DNA from: Mycobacterium sp. E3198
GTDB lineage: Bacteria > Actinomycetota > Actinomycetes > Mycobacteriales > Mycobacteriaceae
Reading direction: 5' to 3'
NCBI RefSeq assembly: GCF_001667015.1
Contig: NZ_LZIS01000203.1
Coordinates: 1 to 64,000 of the forward strand
DNA: 64,000 nt
Position 1 is the stretch's first letter; every line of letters begins with the position of its first letter. The translations under genes were made by a program, and so were the position numbers. Below are positions 58,392 to 64,000 of this stretch, one piece after another. The notes beneath the pieces are model-generated. The model saw only the letters and a list, made by a program, of their open reading frames with translations, ran no database searches and was not told the DNA's origin.

Positions 58392-59210
58392 ATGCCTACC
58401 ATCACCACTTCTGACGGTGTCGAGATCTTTTACAAGGACTGGGGGTCCGGCCAGCCGATCGTCTTCAGCCATGGCTGGCCGCTGACGGCCGACGACTGGG
58501 ACGCGCAGATGATGTTCTTCCTGCACCACGGCTATCGGGTGATCGCGCACGACCGGCGCGGGCATGGCCGATCCGATCAGGTCGGCAACGGCAACGACGT
58601 CGAGCACTGGGTGGCGGACCTGGCCGCGCTGACCGAGCAGCTCGACTTGCGCGGGGCCGTCCATATCGGGCACTCCACCGGCGGCGCCGAGGTGGCCTGC
58701 TATGTGGCGCGCCACCAGGAGCGGGTCGCCAAGGCGGTGCTGGTGTCCTCCCCGACACCGAGCATGTTGCAGACGGAGAACAATCCGGGCGGGCAACCCC
58801 AGGAGTGGTTCGAGGCGGTGCGGGCGGGTGTCTTGGGAAATCGATCGGAGTTCTTCCGCGCGGTGCCGGAGGGTCCGTTCTACGGATTCAACCGCGAGGG
58901 CGTGGAACCGTCCGAGGCGGTCATCGCGAACTGGTGGCGGCAGGGCATGTCCGGCAGCGCCCAGGCTCACTACGAGACGGTGGTGTCCTGGCTCCAGGAC
59001 TACTCCGAGGCGCTGAAGGCGATCACCGTTCCGGTTCTGGTGATGCACGGCGAAGACGATCAGATCGTGCCGTTCGCCAGCGCGGTGCCCCGCGCGGTCG
59101 ACCTACTACAGAACGGCGCATTGAAGACGTATGCCGGCTACCCGCACGGCATGCCGACCACGCACGCCGATGTTCTCAACCCGGATCTGCTCGCATTCAT
59201 CGAGTCCTGA
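58392..59210 (+). CDS. Alpha/beta hydrolase (non-heme chloroperoxidase/arylesterase type)
   Basis: 272 residues from ATG 58392, with GAGAGGAA upstream. Catalytic Ser in VHIGHSTGGAEVA, Asp in VMHGEDDQIVPF, His in THADVLNPDLLAFI. Oxyanion region SHGWPLTADDW. This is the cofactor-free haloperoxidase/esterase family, which hydrolyses esters and can form peracids. The natural substrate is unknown. Probably a single-gene unit. Confidence 0.92.
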   Translation: MPTITTSDGVEIFYKDWGSGQPIVFSHGWPLTADDWDAQMMFFLHHGYRVIAHDRRGHGRSDQVGNGNDVEHWVADLAALTEQLDLRGAVHIGHSTGGAEVACYVARHQERVAKAVLVSSPTPSMLQTENNPGGQPQEWFEAVRAGVLGNRSEFFRAVPEGPFYGFNREGVEPSEAVIANWWRQGMSGSAQAHYETVVSWLQDYSEALKAITVPVLVMHGEDDQIVPFASAVPRAVDLLQNGALKTYAGYPHGMPTTHADVLNPDLLAFIES

Positions 59211-59250
59211 GCGGCAGCGTTGCACGTCAGCGGAGTAGCGTCCTGCGATT

Positions 59251-60003
59251 GTGCAGCTTGCTCTGACACCCGACGGCAAGTGGGATATCGCGACGCCCGA
59301 GCTGGTGTCGGCGGCGAGCGCGGCGGGATTCAGCGCAGTGGGGATCAACGCCGAGCGGGTCGACGCGGCCGCCGCCGCGGCGTATGCCGCAGCCGGAGTG
59401 CGTTGCCACGAATTGCTCGCCTTCATCGTCGGCGACGACGAATCCGCCACCATGGCACGTGCCGAACAGTTGGCCGACCGCGCGCAGGCCATCGGCGCGG
59501 ACTGGGTGCTGACGGTGTTCACCGACAAGGTGCCGGCCAAGCGAATTCGACGCTGCGCCAGGCTCTTCGACGATGCCGGCGCTGGCCTTGCGGTGGAATC
59601 CACACCGCTGGGCGCAATTCCGACGATCAGCGACGGCATGGAGTACGTGCGGGCCGCAGGCGAGGCGGCGCGGGCCGGGCTGCTGGTCGACTCATGGCAC
59701 TTCTGCTTCAGCTCCAACACGTGGGAGGACCTGTCGGCGGTGCCGCCGGACGACATCGCCTACGTTCAATTCACCGACGCGCTGGAACCCGAGCATCGAG
59801 ACCGGATGATCCGCGAAAGCTTGCACCGCCGGGCCCTGCCCGGTGAAGGCCTCCTCGAGTTAAACCGTTTCGCGGCAACGCTGCTGGACCGCGGCTGGGA
59901 CGGTACGGTCAGCGTCGAGGTGCTCAGCGCGCAACTGCGCGACCTGCCCGTCGACGAGCTGACCAGACGCTTGTACACCACGACCGCCGCGTACTGGAGT
60001 TGA
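59251..60003 (+). CDS. Sugar phosphate isomerase/epimerase-like TIM-barrel protein
   Basis: 250 residues from GTG 59251. Xylose-isomerase-like TIM barrel: ATPELVSAASAAGFSAVGIN, IGADWVLTVFTD, AVESTPLGAIPTISDGMEYV, GLLVDSWHFCFSSNTWEDL and GTVSVEVLSAQLRDLP. The Glu, Asp and His that bind the metal in this superfamily are likely among AVESTP, VDSWHF and SVEVLS. The substrate is unknown (inosose-dehydratase- or epimerase-like). Confidence 0.82.
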   Translation: MQLALTPDGKWDIATPELVSAASAAGFSAVGINAERVDAAAAAAYAAAGVRCHELLAFIVGDDESATMARAEQLADRAQAIGADWVLTVFTDKVPAKRIRRCARLFDDAGAGLAVESTPLGAIPTISDGMEYVRAAGEAARAGLLVDSWHFCFSSNTWEDLSAVPPDDIAYVQFTDALEPEHRDRMIRESLHRRALPGEGLLELNRFAATLLDRGWDGTVSVEVLSAQLRDLPVDELTRRLYTTTAAYWS

Positions 60004-60165
60004 GCCGGCGCCGAAGGCCGCCGAGCACTCGTGCGAGCACCCCTGGAGGGCCACCGGGTGAGCCTCGGGTGCGGTGACTCGACACACCAGCGACGTCGAA
60101 TGTGACCGCACCGGCTCTTCGGAGGTCGTACTTTACGATCCGGCGAGGACGCATGGAAAAGACGG

Positions 60166-60192
60166 TTGACCTGCCCCGCGCGTTCCATACTT
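60166..60192 (+). promoter_or_regulatory. Possible promoter of the ATP-grasp operon
   Basis: TTGACC (60166-60171) and ATACTT (60187-60192) separated by 15 bases, ~100 bases before the start at 60287. A 14-base repeat AGCACCCCTGGAGG occurs at 60036 and again over the ribosome-binding site at 60266-60279. Confidence 0.3.
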
Positions 60193-60286
60193 CGACACGG
60201 CCCCGGACGGGGCGCAATACTTGTGCGATGCAGGCGTGCCGTTTCATCACACTCGCGCCGACCGCAGCACCCCTGGAGGCCTGAAC

Positions 60287-61747
60287 ATGAGTGAGCCCGA
60301 GCCGCGCGTACTGAACGGTCTGTCGGACATCCGCGCGTTCTTCCACACGAACAAGGTGCCGCTGTACTTCATCTCGCCGACGCCGTTCAACCTGTTGGGC
60401 GTTGACCGTTGGATACGAAACTTCTTCTACCTGACCTACTTTGACTCTTTCGAGGGCACGCACTCGCGCGTGTTCGTGCCCCGGCGGCGCGACCGTCGCG
60501 ATTTCGACTCCATGGACGAGGTGTGCAGCCACCTGTTGTCCGATTCCGAGACGCTCGAGTTCATCGCGGGCAAAGGTCCTGGTGGCAAGTGCTGCTTTGT
60601 GATGATGAACGAGGAAATCCAGGCCCTCGCGCGGTCGGCGGGTCTCGAGGTCATGCACCCGCCGATCGAGCTGCGCAATCGGCTCGGCTCCAAGATCGTC
60701 ATGACGCGCCTGGCCGACGAGGCGGGGGTGCCGAGCGTGCCCAACACGATCGGGCGGGCCGGCTCATACGACGAACTGCTGGCGCTCGCCCAAGACGCCG
60801 GCTTGGGAGATGACCTCGTCATCTCGATCGCCTACGGCAACGCGGGCAGCGGGACGTTCTTTGTGCACGGTCAGGGCGACTGGGACAAGTACGCCGGTGA
60901 CCTGGTCGGGCAGGACCTCAAGGTGATGAAGCGCATCCGCAATGTGGAGGTGTGCCTCGAGGGTGCGGTGACCCGCCACGGCACCGTGGTCGGCCCCGCG
61001 ATGACGAGTCTGGTCGGTTATTCGGAGCTGACGCCGAGCCGGGGCAGCTGGTGTGGCAACGACATCTGGCACGAGGTGCTGCCGCCCGCCCAGACGCATG
61101 CCGCGCGAGAAATGGTGACCAAGCTGGGCGACGTCATGCGCCGCGAGGGTTACCTCGGCTACTTCGAGGTCGACCTCCTGCACGACCTCGACTCCAACGA
61201 GCTCTACCTCGGCGAGGTGAACCCCCGCCTGAGCGGCGCCAGCCCGATGACGAACCTGACCACCGAGGCCTACGCCGACATGCCGCTGTTCCTCTTTCAC
61301 CTGCTCGAGTACATGGACGTGGAGTACGAGCTCGACATCGACGAGATCAACGCGCGCTGGGAGCGCGGCTACGGCGAGGACGAGGTCTGGGGCCAGGTGA
61401 TACTCACCGAGACCTCCCCGGATATCGAAATCTTCACCGCGACGCCACGCACCGGGGTATGGCGCCTCGACGACGACGGTCGGGTCTCCTTCTCGCGGAC
61501 CGCCAACGACTGGGCCACGCTGCTCGACGGCTCCGAGGCCTTCTACATGCGCGTCGCGGCGCCCGGCGACTTACGTTCCGAGGGCGCCCAACTCGGCGTG
61601 CTCGTCACTCGCTCACACCTGCAGACGGACGACTATCAGCTCAGCGACCGCTGCCAACGCTGGGTCAAGGGCATGAAGGCGAAGTTCGTCTCGACGCCCC
61701 TGACGCCCGCCGCGCCGATTGTCTCGCGGCTCGTCGCGCGCGCGTGA
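60287..61747 (+). CDS. ATP-grasp (biotin-carboxylase-like) enzyme
   Basis: 486 residues from ATG 60287, with GGAGG upstream. The ATP-grasp fold is indicated by LRNRLGSKIVMTRLADEAGV, DDLVISIAYGNAGSGTFFVH (glycine-rich loop), VMKRIRNVEVCLEGAVTRHG and the metal/ATP site YFEVDLLHDLD with LYLGEVNPRLSGASPMTN. No biotin-carrier domain is present, so it is probably a carboxylate-amine or carboxylate-thiol ligase rather than a biotin carboxylase. First gene of a three-gene operon; the substrate is unknown. Confidence 0.87.
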   Translation: MSEPEPRVLNGLSDIRAFFHTNKVPLYFISPTPFNLLGVDRWIRNFFYLTYFDSFEGTHSRVFVPRRRDRRDFDSMDEVCSHLLSDSETLEFIAGKGPGGKCCFVMMNEEIQALARSAGLEVMHPPIELRNRLGSKIVMTRLADEAGVPSVPNTIGRAGSYDELLALAQDAGLGDDLVISIAYGNAGSGTFFVHGQGDWDKYAGDLVGQDLKVMKRIRNVEVCLEGAVTRHGTVVGPAMTSLVGYSELTPSRGSWCGNDIWHEVLPPAQTHAAREMVTKLGDVMRREGYLGYFEVDLLHDLDSNELYLGEVNPRLSGASPMTNLTTEAYADMPLFLFHLLEYMDVEYELDIDEINARWERGYGEDEVWGQVILTETSPDIEIFTATPRTGVWRLDDDGRVSFSRTANDWATLLDGSEAFYMRVAAPGDLRSEGAQLGVLVTRSHLQTDDYQLSDRCQRWVKGMKAKFVSTPLTPAAPIVSRLVARA

Positions 61748-62940
61748 GCGCCCCGGCCGGCATCTCACTGGACAACTGGCTGTCGCCGCCCTACTCGCAG
61801 TGGTCGTTTCAGCATGTCGAAGACATGGTCCCGACCGCGCTGATCTCCCGAGGGACCGGCCCGGTCGCGGCGATACCCCCGGCCCCCGCTCCCCTCGCGG
61901 AGATCCCGGTGACCAACACCGACGGGACGGCCACCACCGTCGGCGCGGTGATGGCCGCCACCGCGACCGAGGGGTGGGCCGTCGCCCATCGCGGGGCGAT
62001 GGTGGCCGAGGAGTACCTCGACGGCCTCAAAGCCGACACCCGGCACCTGCTGTTCTCGGTGAGCAAGTCGCTGGTGGGCGCCGTCGTCGGATCGTTGTGC
62101 GGGGCCGGTGCGATCGATCTCGAGGCGCCGGTCACGAAATACATTCCGGCCCTTGCGGATTGCGGCTACGACGGTGCGACGGTGCGTCACCTGCTGGACA
62201 TGAGGTCCGGTATCGCCTTCTCGGAAAATTACGGCGACCCGTCCGCGGAGATACATCTCCTCGACCAGGCGATGGGCTGGGCGCCCAGGCGCAGTCCGGA
62301 GGCCCCCGCCACCCTGCGCGATTTCCTCCTGACCTTGCGGCAGAAGTCGCCTCACGGCGGCCCGTTCGAATATCGCTCGTGCGAAACCGATGTACTCGGC
62401 TGGATCTGCGAGGTCGCCGGCGGCCAGCGGATGCCGGCACTGATGTCGGAACTGCTGTGGAGCCGCATCGGCGCCCAATGCGACGCCACCATCGGGATAG
62501 ACCCCGCCGGCACCGGATTCTTCGACGGCGGCATCAGCGCCTGCCTTACCGACATGATCCGGTTCGGCTCGTTGTTCTTGTGCGACGGTGTCGCGCTCAC
62601 CGGCGAACAAGTGGTGCCGGCGGCGTGGATCGCTGACACGCTCGACGGCGGCCCCGACTCGCGTCAGGCGTTCGCCGCGTGCCCCGAGGACACCGAATTG
62701 CCCGGCGGGATGTATCGCAACCAGGTGTGGCTCCCCTACCCCGGCAACAACGTGGCGTTGTGCCTGGGCATGTGCGGTCAGATGATCTACCTCAACCGCG
62801 CGATCGGGATGGTCGCCGCCAAGCTGTCCAGCCAGCCGCATTCCCATGAGCCGCACATGCTGGACACGCTGCGCGCGTTCGACGCGGTGGCGCACGAACT
62901 GGCTGGGATCGCTAGCCAGTCCGAAGGGCCTGTAGCGTGA
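61744..62940 (+). CDS. Serine hydrolase of the beta-lactamase/NylB type
   Basis: 398 residues from GTG 61744, overlapping the ATP-grasp stop as GTGA. Catalytic SxxK is LLFSVSKSLVG (~residue 106), and the YxS/N motif is FEYRSCETDVLGW. This matches class-C-like hydrolases such as 6-aminohexanoate-dimer hydrolase, D-aminopeptidases and esterases. No signal peptide; probably cytosolic. Coupled to an ATP-dependent ligase, it may hydrolyse the same amide or ester (inference). Confidence 0.87.
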   Translation: MSAPAGISLDNWLSPPYSQWSFQHVEDMVPTALISRGTGPVAAIPPAPAPLAEIPVTNTDGTATTVGAVMAATATEGWAVAHRGAMVAEEYLDGLKADTRHLLFSVSKSLVGAVVGSLCGAGAIDLEAPVTKYIPALADCGYDGATVRHLLDMRSGIAFSENYGDPSAEIHLLDQAMGWAPRRSPEAPATLRDFLLTLRQKSPHGGPFEYRSCETDVLGWICEVAGGQRMPALMSELLWSRIGAQCDATIGIDPAGTGFFDGGISACLTDMIRFGSLFLCDGVALTGEQVVPAAWIADTLDGGPDSRQAFAACPEDTELPGGMYRNQVWLPYPGNNVALCLGMCGQMIYLNRAIGMVAAKLSSQPHSHEPHMLDTLRAFDAVAHELAGIASQSEGPVA

Positions 62941-63500
62941 CGGTCGTGAAGTCGTCCCGGATGTATCCCACTGTCGCGCTTGCGGCCTGCGTCACGGCCA
63001 CCGTCATGCTCGTCACGCCGGGCACGGCCACCGCCGCCGGCTCCTGCCCCACCGCCGCACCGGCGAACGGCGGGGCGCCCGACTGGACACTGGCCGGAAC
63101 CACGGGCAGCGTCGCGGTCACCGGATCCACCGATACGACGGCTCCGCGCGTGGCCGTGACGGCGCCCTTCAGCGTTACCCAGACGCAGGTACACACCCTG
63201 CACGCGGGAGATGGGGCGGTGGTCCCGGGCACCGCCCGAGTTTCCGTCTGCTACATGGGCGTCAACGGCCGCGACGGCTCCGTGTTCGACAGCAGCTACG
63301 ACCGGGGCGCCCCGGTGGACTTCCCGCTCGGCGGGGTCGTGCCCGGATTCCAGAAGGCCATCGCCGGACAGAAGGTCGGGTCCACGGTCGCCGTCGCGAT
63401 GACGTCCGCCGACGGCTATCCCGACGGTCAGCCCAGCGCCGGCATCCGGCCGGGCGACTCGCTCGTCTTCGCGATCAAGATCCTGAGCGCCTCCAGCTGA
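62937..63500 (+). CDS. Secreted FKBP-type peptidyl-prolyl isomerase
   Basis: 187 residues from GTG 62937, overlapping the hydrolase stop (GTGA); starts at 62946 or 62961 are possible. Signal peptide VALAACVTATVMLVTPGTAT ending in ATA-A. The C-terminal ~95 residues are an FKBP domain (VSVCYMGVNGRDGSVFDSSY, GGVVPGFQKAIAGQKVGST, GIRPGDSLVFAIKIL). Folding catalyst in the cell envelope. Third gene of the operon. Confidence 0.9.
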   Translation: MTVVKSSRMYPTVALAACVTATVMLVTPGTATAAGSCPTAAPANGGAPDWTLAGTTGSVAVTGSTDTTAPRVAVTAPFSVTQTQVHTLHAGDGAVVPGTARVSVCYMGVNGRDGSVFDSSYDRGAPVDFPLGGVVPGFQKAIAGQKVGSTVAVAMTSADGYPDGQPSAGIRPGDSLVFAIKILSASS

Positions 63501-63512
63501 GTCGCCCGCCCC

Positions 63513-63659
63513 TTATCTCTGCCGCATGAACGCGACGCGCTCCGGCTTGCGTTGCTGCAGCGGCCGCGCCTCGCGTCGCTGGCGCGCCCACCATGCCCGC
63601 AATGCGTGGGCGTCAATAGGCGTAGTCGGGTCGTCAAAAGGCGAGGGTGCGGTGTACAT
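63513..63659 (-). CDS. Small basic protein, hypothetical
   Basis: 48 residues from ATG 63659 with GAAGG upstream and a TATAAT -10 at 63683-63678. The N-terminal half MYTAPSPFDDPTTPIDAHAL is polar and Pro-rich. The C-terminal half WWARQRREARPLQQRKPERV is basic and helical. No family recognised; DNA or RNA binding is possible (inference). Confidence 0.5.
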   Translation of the reverse strand: MYTAPSPFDDPTTPIDAHALRAWWARQRREARPLQQRKPERVAFMRQR

Positions 63660-63777
63660 GGCGCCTTCGTTCTGCGGATTATAGACGAGCACGTTCACTA
63701 ATTGGCTATGAGCTTACTATGGATGACGAAGGAACGCCAGCGTCTACTAAATGATCTCACGGAGGCCACCGTCGGGG

Positions 63778-64000
63778 TCAGTTCGCCGGCGGTACCAGCG
63801 GTGGACGGCAGACGTTGGCGCCTGGATCCCACCACCAACCGTTGTCGCACGCCAGCGGCTGCGGCCCGACACCCAGCGGCCGGCACACGTTGGCCGTCGG
63901 GTCCCACCACTGCCCCGCGTCGCACGCCAAGGGTTGGGGCCCGACACCGAGCGGGCGGCAGACCTTGCCCGTGGGGTCCCACCACTCGCCGTCCGCGCAG
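63778..64000 (-). CDS. WWDP-repeat secreted-type protein, 5'-truncated by the window edge
   Basis: Minus strand, stop 63778-63780, frame open to the right edge (74 codons seen). It contains three tandem 25-residue units with core WWDPTANVCRPLGVGPQPLA: CADGEWWDP, CDAGQWWDP and CDNGWWWDP. Each unit has two Cys spaced alike. The end is PPLVPPAN. This is a cysteine- and tryptophan-rich repeat, probably extracellular and disulfide-bonded (inference). The start and any signal peptide lie outside the window. Confidence 0.75.
   Translation of the reverse strand, partial: CADGEWWDPTGKVCRPLGVGPQPLACDAGQWWDPTANVCRPLGVGPQPLACDNGWWWDPGANVCRPPLVPPAN

Noticed and set aside
63698..63985. Minus-strand frame rich in Arg/Gly at the right edge
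   Set aside because: It is another frame of the WWDP-repeat gene; the frame with regular Cys/Trp repeats is the plausible one.
1..64000. tRNA, rRNA, CRISPR, insertion sequences or phage genes
   Set aside because: I looked for them and saw no cloverleaf with CCA end, rRNA motif, regularly spaced repeat array, transposase or integrase.

Overview
The window is high-GC DNA from a Mycobacterium, most likely a slow-growing non-tuberculous species (inference). The evidence is a complete yrbE-mce operon, an mmpS-mmpL pair, a PPE protein, DUF732, DUF3349 and DUF3097 proteins, and a pncA closely resembling that of M. tuberculosis. I see no tRNA, rRNA, CRISPR array, insertion sequence or phage gene.

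Layout. 1-10.5 kb: end of a two-domain kinase-like gene, gluconokinase, a DoxX-like membrane protein with a long repeat tail, pncA and its usual NTF2-like partner, an inserted doxX / ECF41 sigma pair, then a carbohydrate ABC importer (syntenic with M. tuberculosis Rv2038c-Rv2041c, from memory). 10.5-18.3 kb: DUF3349 and DUF3097 genes, a universal stress protein behind a DosR-like box, an aromatic meta-cleavage operon divergent from a TetR gene with two matching operators between them, a small zinc-ribbon gene behind an IdeR-like box, and a protein made of three antitoxin-like units. 18.4-29.3 kb: yrbEA-yrbEB-mceA-F, all minus strand and translationally coupled, with an upstream TetR gene; one 14-bp palindrome recurs at three promoters here.

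29.5-40 kb: lipid/redox metabolism (acyltransferase, aldo-keto reductase, two extended SDRs, NTF2-like protein, thioesterase, MDR reductase, acyl-CoA dehydrogenase, hotdog protein). 40-48 kb: fabG3-like SDR, TetR-mmpS-mmpL, an HSL-type esterase and an aldehyde dehydrogenase. 47.7-50.5 kb: an alkylation-repair-like patch (ECF sigma + ogt, with a 2OG-Fe(II) oxygenase opposite) in which the oxygenase has an in-frame stop and the following nitroreductase a frameshift. 50.5-54.7 kb: PPE gene, DEAD-box helicase with a cold-shock protein, and a small membrane protein. 54.9-58.4 kb: an accessory patch with an aberrant P450, a lipoprotein, a DUF732 protein and a WD40 remnant. 58.4-64 kb: alpha/beta hydrolase, TIM-barrel protein, a coupled ATP-grasp / serine hydrolase / secreted FKBP operon, and at the edge a secreted WWDP-repeat protein.

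Recurring themes are local TetR genes with palindromes at their own and their target promoters (aromatic operon, mce, mmpSL), tight 1-4 base start/stop overlaps within operons, and long hairpins between convergent genes. Homology calls rest on sequence recognition from memory; no database search was run.
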